NCBI RefSeq assembly: GCF_003014535.1
Contig: NZ_PYGD01000001.1
Coordinates: 1,054,001-1,118,000, forward strand
DNA from: Taibaiella chishuiensis
GTDB lineage: Bacteria; Bacteroidota; Bacteroidia; Chitinophagales; Chitinophagaceae
Direction: 5' to 3'
DNA: 64,000 nucleotides
Every line of letters starts with the position of its first letter. Position 1 is the stretch's first letter. The notes below the pieces were generated by a model. The model saw only the letters and a program-made list of their open reading frames with translations. It was not told where the DNA came from and did no database searches. Shown piece by piece: positions 35,768 to 44,795 of the stretch. The position numbers were made by a program, and so were the translations under genes.

Positions 35768-37588
35768 TTATTTGTTGTTACCCTCTTCTTCGTTTTTCAG
35801 CTTTTCTTTCAGATCAGCTAAGGCGCCCAGGTCACCCAGGGTAGCTTTTTCCACTTTAGCCTGTATGTTTTTTACAGTCTTTTTAGTGTTTTCAGCTTCA
35901 GCCTGGTTGGCTTTGTGCTCAGCTTCACGCTCGTCAGCTTTAGATTGTTCCCAAACTTTGCTGTGAGAAACCATGATACGTTTGTCGTTACGATCGAATT
36001 CGATGATTACGAAAGGCAGGGTTTCGTCTACAGACAGGATGCTATCGTCTTCTTTACGCAGGTGGCGTGCAGGTGCGAAAGCTTCCAGGCCGTATTGCAG
36101 TTGTACTACAGCACCTTTTTCATCCTTGCGGATTACGGTACCTTCGTGCTGAGAGCCGATCGGGAATACGCTTTCAAAGGTGTTCCAGGGATCGTCTTCC
36201 AGTTGTTTGTGGCCTAAAGACAGTTTGCGGTTATCTTTATCGATGCTCAGGATGCTCACTTCGATCTCATCACCAACTTTGGTGAATTCGCTCGGGTGGT
36301 TATAGCGTTTGGTCCAGCTCAGGTCGCTGATGTGGATCATACCGCCGATACCTGTTTCCAGTTCAACGAATACGCCATAAGGAGTGATGTTTTTCACGAT
36401 ACCTTTATGACGGCTTTCGATCGGGAATTTGTTTTCGATAGCACCCCATGGGTCTTCGGTCAGTTGTTTGATAGACAGGCTCATTTTGCGCTCGTCTTTA
36501 TCAAGTGTTACAACTTTTGCACCGTATTCGTCACCCATTTTGAAGAATTCTTTCGCATTGATCGGCTGTGAGCTCCAGGTAATTTCTGAAACGTGCACCA
36601 GACCTTCTACGCCAGGCATAACTTCGAGGAATGCACCGTAGTCTTCGATGTTTACAACTTTACCCTTAACGGTAGCACCTTCCTGGATTTCTGCAGGCAG
36701 GCTATCCCAAGGATGAGGAGTCAGTTGTTTCAGACCCAGGCTGATACGTTTTTTCTCATCATCGAAATCAAGAACTACTACGTTCAGTTTCTGACCGTTG
36801 CTCAGAATTTCGTTCGGATGAGAGATACGACCCCAGCTGATATCTGTAATATAAAGCAGACCGTCTACACCGCCCAGGTCAACAAACGCACCGAAGTCGG
36901 TAACATTTTTGATGGTACCTTCCAGTACCTGGCCTTTTTCCAGTTTAGACATGATCTCGCCGCGCTGCTGTTCCAGATCGCTTTCGATCAGGGCTTTGTG
37001 CGATACTACGGCATTGCGGATCTGCTCGTTGATTTTCACAACTTTGAAATCCATAGTCTTACCTACGTACTGATCGTAATCCGTTACCGGTTTTACATCA
37101 ATCTGAGAGCCAGGTAAGAATGTTTCCAGGCCATTAACGTCCACGATAAGGCCGCCTTTGGTTTTGGAAGTGATGGTACCGGTAACCACTTCACCGGATT
37201 TGAAGTAGTCAACCACGTTCTGCCAGCTGCGTACCTGGCGCGCCTGGCGGCGGCTGAGGCTCAACTGTCCGTCGCGGTCTTCTTTTTCAAGAACCAGTAC
37301 TTCGATTTCATCACCGATTTTCAGGTTAGGCATATCGCGGAATTCGTTCAGCGATACCAGACCGTCAGATTTGAAACCGATGTTTACGATAGCATCAGTT
37401 TTGGTTAAACCAACAATAGTACCTTGAATCAGTTCGGATTCTTCGATGCTTTTGAAAGTTTGTTCGTAGCTTTTTTCAAGCTCTTCGCGTTGCTCTTTAG
37501 AGTAAGTAGCAACATTTCGCTTATCGACGTTCCAATCGAAATCGTCATGAGCGCTGTTTTGAGTGTTAATAATTTGGTTTTCTTCCAA
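35768..37588 (-). CDS. rpsA: 30S ribosomal protein S1
   Basis: 606 residues from a TTG at 37588. S1 binds mRNA and promotes translation initiation. The sequence has six S1/OB repeats (e.g. ELIQGTIVGLTKTDAIVNIGF, EVVTGTITSKTKGGLIVDVN, VLEGTIKNVTDFGAFVDLGG, ATVKGKVVNIEDYGAFLEV, SRHKGIVKNITPYGVFVELE), and a basic/Glu-rich tail. A further upstream TTG (37627) exists but lies within the -7 box at 37625-37632, so it cannot be in the transcript if that promoter is used; the 37588 TTG is preceded by AAGGAGG 9 bases away and gives MEENQ-like N-terminus. Such a strong Shine-Dalgarno is unusual in Bacteroidota. Confidence 0.93.
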   Translation of the reverse strand: MEENQIINTQNSAHDDFDWNVDKRNVATYSKEQREELEKSYEQTFKSIEESELIQGTIVGLTKTDAIVNIGFKSDGLVSLNEFRDMPNLKIGDEIEVLVLEKEDRDGQLSLSRRQARQVRSWQNVVDYFKSGEVVTGTITSKTKGGLIVDVNGLETFLPGSQIDVKPVTDYDQYVGKTMDFKVVKINEQIRNAVVSHKALIESDLEQQRGEIMSKLEKGQVLEGTIKNVTDFGAFVDLGGVDGLLYITDISWGRISHPNEILSNGQKLNVVVLDFDDEKKRISLGLKQLTPHPWDSLPAEIQEGATVKGKVVNIEDYGAFLEVMPGVEGLVHVSEITWSSQPINAKEFFKMGDEYGAKVVTLDKDERKMSLSIKQLTEDPWGAIENKFPIESRHKGIVKNITPYGVFVELETGIGGMIHISDLSWTKRYNHPSEFTKVGDEIEVSILSIDKDNRKLSLGHKQLEDDPWNTFESVFPIGSQHEGTVIRKDEKGAVVQLQYGLEAFAPARHLRKEDDSILSVDETLPFVIIEFDRNDKRIMVSHSKVWEQSKADEREAEHKANQAEAENTKKTVKNIQAKVEKATLGDLGALADLKEKLKNEEEGNNK

Positions 37589-37597
37589 TGTTAAAGT

Positions 37598-37604
37598 CCT
37601 CCTT
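37598..37604 (-). promoter_or_regulatory. Strong Shine-Dalgarno of rpsA
   Basis: Minus-strand AAGGAGG, 9 bases before the TTG at 37588. Bacteroidota mRNAs rarely carry such sites, so this one fixes the start and may take part in control of S1 synthesis. Confidence 0.7.
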
Positions 37605-37624
37605 TTATAAGAAATTTTGGGATG

Positions 37625-37632
37625 CAAAGGTA
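37625..37632 (-). promoter_or_regulatory. Candidate -7 box of rpsA
   Basis: Minus-strand TACCTTTG is a perfect TAnnTTTG. Predicted transcription start is about 37619, giving a ~30-base leader. No -33 TTTG at standard spacing; the upstream region is AT-rich. Confidence 0.5.
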
Positions 37633-37670
37633 ATATTTTTTTCTAATGAGAAGAAATATTATTGCTTTTT

Positions 37671-37703
37671 AACAAAAAAAGGACGCTTTTCAGGGCGTCC
37701 TTT
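37671..37703 (-). terminator. Intrinsic terminator of the choice-of-anchor L gene
   Basis: A 9-bp perfect stem (AAAGGACGC/GCGTCCTTT) followed on the minus strand by TTTTTTTGTT, 21 bases beyond the stop codon. It insulates rpsA from the upstream gene. Confidence 0.85.
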
Positions 37704-37724
37704 CCGGTTTAACTTAAAAATGGT

Positions 37725-39929
37725 TTAGCGTATCAGGGTCACTTCGCCCTTAAAGGCTCTTTCCGTGCCGTTAGGCAGGGTCAGTTTTACGGTGTAGAAA
37801 TATACATCCATAGGCGCAGGCTGGCCGTTATAGGTACCATCCCAGCCTTTGCGGCCATCCAGTGTTTCAAACACCATTTGTCCGTAACGGTTAAATATGC
37901 GGAATTCGGTAAGCTTGTCGTACCTCAGGTTTTCTACCCTGAAGATGTCGTTCAGGCCGTCGCCGTTTGGCGAGAAGGCATTGGGCATACCGCTGTTCGG
38001 TTCGTAGATCACTTTTACATTCACAAGAGCAGTGTCCCTGCAACCGTATTTATTGATGCCTACCAGGGTGTAACGGGTCGACTCGAGCGGTGTTGCATAA
38101 GGCGCTTTGGCGGTCGGGTCGCTCAGGTAAGTAATCGGGTTCCACAGCCAGTAAATGGCCTCGCTTTCCGAGTCGAACTGGATCTGGTCGCCGTAGCGGA
38201 TGGTCGTATCTACAGGCCTTACGGATACGAATTCGAAAGGAGGTACTACATGTACGGTAAAGCTATCCTTGCTGCTGCAACCGGCAACAGGTGTGGTGGC
38301 TGTAATTACATACCGGTAATCGCCTACGGGGGCCTTCAGCTTGTTGTTGGCCGAACTGTTGTCGCGCAGGTAAGTGGCCGGCGACCAGTTGTACTGGTAC
38401 GCTATACCGGTAGGCAGGGCGTATACGCTCAGGTCTACAGAGTCTGCACCAACGCATATCGTAGTATCTTTTGCCGGCAGTTTTATACGCGGCAGCGGTT
38501 CTACATTAGCAATATAATTACGTCTTACCGGCGGACAGGTGGCCGGTGCACCCGGTTGCGTTACGGTAATGCTGAACTGGGTAGTCACCGTAGGTTTGGG
38601 GTGTATGGTCAGTCCCAGGGGCAGCGGATCAGGAATGAGCGCTGTCGGATTCCAGTAAAAATTCAGGGAGGTATCGATATTGGCGGTAATGGTAATCTCC
38701 GTATTCGGACAAACGGTTACCGGTGCAGTCGGGATTTCTACGAACAGGGAATCGTGGATATACATCACCGCGGTATCTACAACATTGGGCTGGCCATTGC
38801 CGCAGGTATACGGAGATAAGGCGCGGATAATAACCTCTTTGACGCCGGAAGGATATTGTACCAGTTTGGGTTTGATCTCGAGCTCGGCGGCGATCTGGTT
38901 GGCCGGGATAATGATGCTGTCCGTAATGGTCTGGTAGTCCACGCCATTAACTGCGCTGCCGCTGATCAGGTATTTGATGGTAAGTGGGGTAGGCCTTACC
39001 GCAGGGCGGGCAAAACGGATAAAGCCCGATTTACAGCCGCGGATACAGTGTGCCTTCGTGTCGGCGCCACCATTGGTCGATTCGGGGGTCAGTTTGATAC
39101 CGGTAGAGTTAAGACTGCCTGCTTTCAGGAATACGCCCGAATCCAGGATCTCGTCGATACCGGAACCGGAACCATCGGCAATGGCGAGTTTCAGGTGGAA
39201 GGTATCGCAGGGAATAACGGCCGCCACCGCGGTATATATTTTGGTAAAACCGGAGTAGGTAATGGTTGCGCCACCCACATTATCCACATAATAGATGGAA
39301 AAAGGAGAGCCGGGCCCCATAGCCGAACATTGGGCGCCGGTCGTAACCCCGGTAGTACTGTTTACGCAAATAGGGATATTGGTGCCCGGGATGAGGGCGA
39401 TATTACGTGGCGCGGTGTAACCCGGTCCGGAAATAAAGAAGCCGAAGATATCGTTGAAGCTCGAGCAGGAATAGTTCATATACTCGCTGGAGCCGAAAAC
39501 ATAATCGAACTTAACGGTATCGCCTGCAGGAACAAAGTCGAACTCCAGGTTACAGCGGTCCTTACTTAAGAGGCCTGCCAGCACGGTGTTCAGATCCGGG
39601 TCGCCGGGGGCGCCATTACTCTGCGATGGGCCCGAGGAGGGGGCAACGTTGGGTCCGTTAACGCCGATATCGCCGGGTATGCTCATTGCCCGGCCGCTCG
39701 TAAGTACGATGCCGCTATCGATACCCAGGTTAGTGGTGCCGGCGGTAAGCCTAAACTTACCGTTGGCTATGCCGGGGCAGTTCAGCACCGGGTTGAGCAG
39801 TACGACACCCTGTCCTACAAGCGTTTGGGCGAGGGCCTGGGCCGTTTGGTTGTCTACCACGTCGATCTGCGCGCGCAGGCCGAAATGGATGCTTATCATT
39901 ATACCTAAAAGGAGTAATGCTTTTCTCAT
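37725..39929 (-). CDS. T9SS type B cargo protein with choice-of-anchor L-like domain
   Basis: 734 residues from the ATG at 39929, which places a signal peptide (MRKALLLLGIMISIHFGLRAQ) at the N-terminus; the upstream in-frame extension is not needed. Residues ~25-260 resemble the choice-of-anchor L domain: TLVGQGVVLLNPVLNC, GIDSGIVLTSGRA, FDYVFGSSEYMNYSCSSFND. Residues ~270-620 hold Ig/PKD-like sandwiches with Cys residues. The last ~90 residues (PNAFSPNGDGLNDIFRV, IFNRYGQMVFE, WDGTYNGQPAPMDVYFYTV) are the type B, gliding-motility-associated C-terminal sorting domain. A surface protein, possibly adhesive; function unknown. It is divergent from the next T9SS type B gene. Confidence 0.85.
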   Translation of the reverse strand: MRKALLLLGIMISIHFGLRAQIDVVDNQTAQALAQTLVGQGVVLLNPVLNCPGIANGKFRLTAGTTNLGIDSGIVLTSGRAMSIPGDIGVNGPNVAPSSGPSQSNGAPGDPDLNTVLAGLLSKDRCNLEFDFVPAGDTVKFDYVFGSSEYMNYSCSSFNDIFGFFISGPGYTAPRNIALIPGTNIPICVNSTTGVTTGAQCSAMGPGSPFSIYYVDNVGGATITYSGFTKIYTAVAAVIPCDTFHLKLAIADGSGSGIDEILDSGVFLKAGSLNSTGIKLTPESTNGGADTKAHCIRGCKSGFIRFARPAVRPTPLTIKYLISGSAVNGVDYQTITDSIIIPANQIAAELEIKPKLVQYPSGVKEVIIRALSPYTCGNGQPNVVDTAVMYIHDSLFVEIPTAPVTVCPNTEITITANIDTSLNFYWNPTALIPDPLPLGLTIHPKPTVTTQFSITVTQPGAPATCPPVRRNYIANVEPLPRIKLPAKDTTICVGADSVDLSVYALPTGIAYQYNWSPATYLRDNSSANNKLKAPVGDYRYVITATTPVAGCSSKDSFTVHVVPPFEFVSVRPVDTTIRYGDQIQFDSESEAIYWLWNPITYLSDPTAKAPYATPLESTRYTLVGINKYGCRDTALVNVKVIYEPNSGMPNAFSPNGDGLNDIFRVENLRYDKLTEFRIFNRYGQMVFETLDGRKGWDGTYNGQPAPMDVYFYTVKLTLPNGTERAFKGEVTLIR

Positions 39930-40350
39930 AAAAGAATAAAAGTTTGGTCTATGGATTTTTGTTGGATCTAAGTAGGGCTGACAATAGCTTCCGTGGGCTT
40001 CCCTGCGTTGCATCTATGGTCACCGGTTAGAATTTTTAATTAACACCAGTTTGCACTAATTCTGGTTAATGACTTGTTGCCTACATTTAAAGGTTGGGTA
40101 ATATTAAGGTATTTTCACAGAAAAAACAATTTAATAACAGATAGGGTGAATTCTGAAATGTATTTTCAGTTGAAAGCACTTTCTTTGAGCTAAGATGTTA
40201 AAAACGGTAAATAATTGTTTTTGATGTATTTTAACTTTTATCTAATCCTTAACCTTTAACTTACTTATTACCAACCAGACCGTAAACAATACTGTCTTAT
40301 CTTTGTAGCAAGTAGGTAAAGAATTCAAGAATTTTAAGTATACCGGACAA
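39930..40350. other. AT-rich divergent intergenic region
   Basis: 420 bases between two divergent T9SS type B genes. No coding frame is credible. It contains the candidate -7 box at 40298 for the right-hand gene; I could not find one for the left-hand gene. Long A/T-rich stretches (40080-40240) could bind nucleoid proteins. Confidence 0.5.
40298..40305 (+). promoter_or_regulatory. Candidate -7 box for the PKD T9SS gene
   Basis: TATCTTTG is an exact TAnnTTTG, about 45 bases upstream of the ATG. No clear -33 TTTG. Confidence 0.45.
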
Positions 40351-42282
40351 ATGAACAGATTATTAAAGCAGGTTTTCAGGAGTGGGGTCTTATTGTGGAT
40401 GATGCTTGTTCCTGCTTTGGTCCACGCTTCGCATATGATTGGCGGTGATGTCACCTACCGGTGCATTGGCGGCAATAATTTTGAAGTAACCCTGACCCTT
40501 TACCAGGACTGTCTTTACGGCGAACCTGTTGCTATACAACAGGATAACCCGGCACAGTATGCAATCTACACCTCCGGTAATCCCGCAATATTATACACCA
40601 GCGGTAATGTAAGCGCTTTCAGTACCGAAACCGTTCCACCCAATTTCAGTAATGAGTGTATTAATAATTTCCCGAATACCTGTATGCGCAAACAGGTATT
40701 CAAGTTTACCGTCAACCTGCCGCCCAGCAGTACCGGTTACGATATCGTATACCAGCGTTGCTGCCGTAATGCAGCGATCAACAATATCGCGAATCCCGGT
40801 AATGTGGGGGTAACCTATTCCGCACAGATCCCGCCGTTTTTAGGCGACCAGTGTCCCAACAACAGCGCCGTATTCAAATCGATGCCACCCCAGATCATCT
40901 GTGCACAAAATCCTTTTGTTTACGATTTCTCCGCTATAGATCCTGATGGCGATTCCCTGTCGTACCGGCTTTGTGCCGCGCACCCGGGCGGTATGGCCAC
41001 CAACCCGGCGCCCTCCGGCGGCGGCATTTCTCCCCCGCCGTTTCCATCGGTTCCCTACCTGGCGCCTTATTCCGCAACAAGGCCCATGACAGGATCTCCC
41101 GACCTGCAGATCAACCCGGTAACCGGGCTGATGACCGGAACGCCCGGCACAATAGGCCGTTTCGTTGTTACCGTCTGCGTAAGCGAATGGCGTAATGGCG
41201 CGATCATCAATACGAGTTCCCGCGATGTACAGTTTGTCGTTACCAATTGCTCCAAAGCGGTGGTCGCCAATATTCCCGAGCTGGCCGACGAGCCCAATAC
41301 CTTCACGGTGCAATGCAAGGGCAAAACGGTACAGTTTATCAACAACAGTACGGGCGGCTTTACCTATTTGTGGGATTTTGGCGTGCCGGGCGCTACCTCT
41401 ACCGAATTTGCCCCCTCCTTTACCTATCCCGATACCGGCACCTACATCGTGCGGTTGCAGGTAAATGCAGGTACTACCTGTCCCGACAGCATTTCCCGCC
41501 TGGTAAAGATTTATCCCGAATACAGGGCCGATTTTGTATGGAATGGCAAGCTCTGCCCGGGCGAACCGATCCAGTACTTCGATTCAAGCGTAGCTACCTA
41601 TCCGCCTGTAGTAAGCTGGAACTGGGATTTCGGCGACGGCAGTACCTCCGACCAGCAGAACCCGGTCCATGTTTATGCCAGGCCGGGCGGCGAAAAGCAG
41701 GTTACCCTGATCTCGCGCAGCAAACTCGGCTGCCGCGATACGGTGACCAAAACCCTGCCGATGCGGTATTTCGATCCTTTTGCCGGTAACGATACCATTA
41801 TCGTATTCGGGTACAATTATAGCCTGAACGGTACGGGCAGCCAGCATTACCGCTGGACGCCAACAGATTACCTCAGCGATCCGAATATTGCCAACCCGAC
41901 CGTTAACTTCCCCGATACGGGTACCTATACCTATATCCTGCATGGCTCCAGCGACGAAGGTTGTGAGGCCACCGATACGATCAATATACAGGTCGTAAAC
42001 TTCGGGCACATTTTCATTCCCAATGCCTTCTCGCCCAACGGCGACGGTATTAACGACGTGCTGATACCGCGCCTGGTAGGTTATGCCAGGATCAATTACT
42101 TCTACATTTTTAACCGGTTTGGCCAGCGGGTCTACGAGTCGATCAATAACAATGCGCCGAATTGGGACGGACAGTTCAATGGTGCGCCGGTAGAACTCGG
42201 CGTGTACTATTGGGTGATCAATGTAACCGACGTAAACGGCAACCGCGTCGACCGCAGGGGCGATGTGATGGTGATCCGGTAA
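40351..42282 (+). CDS. T9SS type B cargo protein with PKD domains
   Basis: 643 residues. Signal peptide MNRLLKQVFRSGVLLWMMLV...VHAS, then an opening segment HMIGGDVTYRC common in this class. Residues ~300-470 contain two PKD-type domains (TVQFINNSTGGFTYLWDFG, PVVSWNWDFGDGSTSD, with the typical WDFGDG). The last ~90 residues (HIFIPNAFSPNGDGINDV, IFNRFGQRVYE, WDGQFNGAPVELGVYYWVI) are a type B sorting domain. Surface exposed; PKD domains mediate protein-protein or carbohydrate interactions. Followed after 22 bases by an SDR gene, which is probably not part of the same function. Confidence 0.87.
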   Translation: MNRLLKQVFRSGVLLWMMLVPALVHASHMIGGDVTYRCIGGNNFEVTLTLYQDCLYGEPVAIQQDNPAQYAIYTSGNPAILYTSGNVSAFSTETVPPNFSNECINNFPNTCMRKQVFKFTVNLPPSSTGYDIVYQRCCRNAAINNIANPGNVGVTYSAQIPPFLGDQCPNNSAVFKSMPPQIICAQNPFVYDFSAIDPDGDSLSYRLCAAHPGGMATNPAPSGGGISPPPFPSVPYLAPYSATRPMTGSPDLQINPVTGLMTGTPGTIGRFVVTVCVSEWRNGAIINTSSRDVQFVVTNCSKAVVANIPELADEPNTFTVQCKGKTVQFINNSTGGFTYLWDFGVPGATSTEFAPSFTYPDTGTYIVRLQVNAGTTCPDSISRLVKIYPEYRADFVWNGKLCPGEPIQYFDSSVATYPPVVSWNWDFGDGSTSDQQNPVHVYARPGGEKQVTLISRSKLGCRDTVTKTLPMRYFDPFAGNDTIIVFGYNYSLNGTGSQHYRWTPTDYLSDPNIANPTVNFPDTGTYTYILHGSSDEGCEATDTINIQVVNFGHIFIPNAFSPNGDGINDVLIPRLVGYARINYFYIFNRFGQRVYESINNNAPNWDGQFNGAPVELGVYYWVINVTDVNGNRVDRRGDVMVIR

Positions 42283-42304
42283 AACCTGAAATCATAAAAA
42301 GATC

Positions 42305-43057
42305 ATGAATATATTTATTACCGGCGCAACATCCGGTTTTGGAAAGGCTATTGCGGAAAAATTTGCAGTTCCCGGTAACCAGCTCTGGATCACGGGCAGA
42401 AGGGCCGACCGCCTGGAGGCCATCAAAAAAGACCTGGAAGAAAACAAGGGTGTGACGGTTACGGTAAGTACGCTCGATGTAAGGGATAAAGCCGCTGTGG
42501 CTGCCCTGGCAGACACCGTAAAACAGCAGTGGCGTACCATAGACCTGCTGGTCAATAATGCCGGCCTGGCATTGGGTATGAGCAGTATAGAAGAAGGCGA
42601 TACCGACGACTGGGATACCATGATCGATACCAATGTAAAGGGCTTGCTGTATGTAACCCGTGCCATAGCGCCGCTGATGCGCGCGCAACGTTCGGGGCAT
42701 ATTATCAATATCGGATCTACGGCGGGCAAAGTAGCCTACCAGAACGGCAATGTGTATTGCGCCACTAAGTTTGCGGTAGATGCCTTGTCACAAACCATGC
42801 GTATCGATCTGTTGCCTTATAACATTAAAGTGACGGCGATCAACCCGGGTATGGCGGAAACCGAGTTTTCGATCGTACGGTTTAAGGGAAATGAAACGCA
42901 GGCGCAAAAAACGTATGAAGGTTTCCTGCCCCTGCGTGCCGAGGATATAGCCGATGCCGTTTACTATTGTGCGACACTGCCTCCTCATGTGTGTATCAAC
43001 GATATGACGATTACCTGCACCCAGCAGGCAAACAGTATTTATAAAGTGAGCCGCTGA
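42305..43057 (+). CDS. Short-chain dehydrogenase/reductase (YdfG-like)
   Basis: 250 residues, classical SDR length. NAD(P)-binding TGATSGFG (residues 6-13), the structural NNAG, catalytic Ser in NIGSTAG, YCATK with catalytic Tyr and Lys, and NPGMAETEF after it. The closest known group by motif is YdfG, which oxidises L-allo-threonine, serine and 3-hydroxy acids with NADP+; the RRAD sequence after beta-2 suits NADP preference. The substrate is an inference. It ends one base before the convergent ferritin gene, so the two transcripts must overlap. Confidence 0.88.
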   Translation: MNIFITGATSGFGKAIAEKFAVPGNQLWITGRRADRLEAIKKDLEENKGVTVTVSTLDVRDKAAVAALADTVKQQWRTIDLLVNNAGLALGMSSIEEGDTDDWDTMIDTNVKGLLYVTRAIAPLMRAQRSGHIINIGSTAGKVAYQNGNVYCATKFAVDALSQTMRIDLLPYNIKVTAINPGMAETEFSIVRFKGNETQAQKTYEGFLPLRAEDIADAVYYCATLPPHVCINDMTITCTQQANSIYKVSR

Positions 43058-43058
43058 T

Positions 43059-43589
43059 TTATGCGCCGCCTCTTGGCGTAGCGGCAGCGGTACGGAACAG
43101 CATAATGTCCCTGTCGAACAGGTAAATGCCGCTTTTGTCGTCGCCTACCAGCTCCAGCTTATCATTGAGCGTGCGGGCCAGTCTTTCCTCTTCGATCTGC
43201 TCGGATACATACCATTGCAGGAAGTTGTGGGTAGAGAAATCTTTCTCTTTAAGCGCCTGGTCCACGATCTCGTTAATGCTTTCCGAAACCTTGATCTCGT
43301 GTTTCAGTAACTCCTCGAACACTCTTTTCAGCGATTGGAACGTAATATTAGGCTGGGGCAGTGCAGGCACCACGGCAAATCCGCCGCGTTCGTTAATGTA
43401 ACGGATCAGTTTGAGCATGTGTATACGCTCTTCGTCGGATTGTTTGTAGAAAAAGTCGGTTACACCGTCGAGACCCGGCTGGATCTCCGCCCAGGAGGCC
43501 ATAGCGAGGTAAGCCTGCGAGGATTCTGCCTCCATAGCTACCTGCCTGTTCAGTGCTTCTTGAATAGTTTTTGACAGCATGTTTATCAT
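43059..43589 (-). CDS. ftnA: Ferritin
   Basis: 176 residues if the ATG at 43589 is used (MINML); the ATG at 43580 (MLSK) is equally possible, while the upstream open extension lacks homology to ferritins. Ferritin stores iron as a ferric mineral in a 24-mer shell. Iron ligands are visible in QVAMEAESSQAYLAMASW (Glu), SDEERIHMLKLI (Glu and His) and the later SEQIEEERLA. No signal peptide, so cytoplasmic. Convergent with the SDR gene; on its 5' side is a near-match to the -7 box (TATCTTAG). Confidence 0.93.
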   Translation of the reverse strand: MINMLSKTIQEALNRQVAMEAESSQAYLAMASWAEIQPGLDGVTDFFYKQSDEERIHMLKLIRYINERGGFAVVPALPQPNITFQSLKRVFEELLKHEIKVSESINEIVDQALKEKDFSTHNFLQWYVSEQIEEERLARTLNDKLELVGDDKSGIYLFDRDIMLFRTAAATPRGGA

Positions 43590-43669
43590 GTTTTTGTGTA
43601 CAATACTAAGATAGTATAAAAAAGTTATCCGGCAAGACAGCACAGGAAGCGCTGCCGCTGCAAAAGGCC

Positions 43670-44509
43670 TTATACTATGCCTTTAAAGCCGTTATAGATC
43701 ATCTGGATAGCCAGATAGGTAACAACGATCGCGAAGCCGATGCGCAGCCATTTGGTCTGCGCCTTTACCAGTATCCTGGCGCCGAGCATAGCCCCGATCA
43801 GTACACCCAGCATAACCGGTGCCGCGATACCGGGTATGATATAACCCTTCTGGAAATACACGACAGCGCTGGCCGCTCCCGTTACCCCGATCATAAAGTT
43901 ACTGGTAGTGGTGGATACCTTAAAGGGAATGCGCATAATGTTATCCATGGCCAATACCTTCAGCGCTCCCGAACCAATACCCAGCAGCCCCGACATAATA
44001 CCGGCAAAAAACATCATTACAAACCCGCCGATCACGTTCAGCACAGTATAGTGCTGTTCGCCGTTCGGGCCGGGATAGGTACCGTTCAGCTTAAAGGTCG
44101 AGGCCCAATAGCCCGATGGGACATGCGTTTCATGGTTTACCTTTTTACGGGTCGACATGAAGGCGGAGAACAGCAGGATAAATCCGAAGATGATCCCGAT
44201 AATATTTTTAGGCAGGTAGCGCGCCAGCAATACCACGGCTATTACAGCGCCCAGCGTGGTGGCCACTTCCAGGAACATACCGATACGCATATTGGTAATG
44301 CCTTCTTTTACATAAGCCGATGCCGCACCCGAAGAGGTGGCAATCACCGAGATCAGCGATGCCCCGATGGCATATTGCAGGTCTACCCCCAGCCCGAGGG
44401 TAAGCAGGGGAATAATGATCACACCGCCGCCCAGCCCGGTAAGGGCGCCCAGCAGCCCCGCCAGCAGCGATCCTAAAAACGTAATGAGGGAAAAGAGAGC
44501 AATAGACAT
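43670..44509 (-). CDS. TSUP (TauE/SafE) family permease
   Basis: 279 residues with about eight hydrophobic segments: residues ~3-25 (LITFLGSLLAGLLGALTGLGG), 35-70, 75-100, 105-130, 165-190, 210-230, 235-255, 260-279. The GLGGGVIIIPLL start and the internal repeat GLLGIGSGALKVLAM are characteristic of the TSUP family, which exports sulfite, sulfoacetate or similar organosulfonates. The substrate cannot be read; no sulfur-metabolism gene is adjacent except the distant sufS. Confidence 0.87.
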   Translation of the reverse strand: MSIALFSLITFLGSLLAGLLGALTGLGGGVIIIPLLTLGLGVDLQYAIGASLISVIATSSGAASAYVKEGITNMRIGMFLEVATTLGAVIAVVLLARYLPKNIIGIIFGFILLFSAFMSTRKKVNHETHVPSGYWASTFKLNGTYPGPNGEQHYTVLNVIGGFVMMFFAGIMSGLLGIGSGALKVLAMDNIMRIPFKVSTTTSNFMIGVTGAASAVVYFQKGYIIPGIAAPVMLGVLIGAMLGARILVKAQTKWLRIGFAIVVTYLAIQMIYNGFKGIV

Positions 44510-44558
44510 GAGATGCGAAAGTACAAATTAACTGCCAGCCCCATAAAAAATACGGTTA

Positions 44559-44777
44559 TTATTTATCAGGTACCGGGTCGTGCCCGTGCCCGCCCCAGGG
44601 GTTGCAGGAGAGGATGCGCTTGAAGGCAAGCCAGCCGCCTTTTAAGGCGCCGTGCTTTTGCAGGGCTTCTACTGCGTACTGGGAGCAGGTAGGCGTATAG
44701 CGGCATTGCGCCCCCAGGAAAGGTGACAGGAACTTCTGGTAAAGCCGGATGATAAAGATGAAGATCTTGCGGATCAT
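44559..44777 (-). CDS. yidD: Membrane protein insertion efficiency factor YidD
   Basis: 72 residues, the usual length. Small amphipathic inner-membrane protein that assists YidC/Oxa1-mediated insertion. The typical [15 protein letters not shown] and [12 protein letters not shown] are present. Located immediately after rnpA (18-base gap) in the conserved rpmH-rnpA-yidD order, on the same strand. Confidence 0.95.
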   Translation of the reverse strand: MIRKIFIFIIRLYQKFLSPFLGAQCRYTPTCSQYAVEALQKHGALKGGWLAFKRILSCNPWGGHGHDPVPDK

Positions 44778-44795
44778 AGGTGCAAAAATAGGTAA

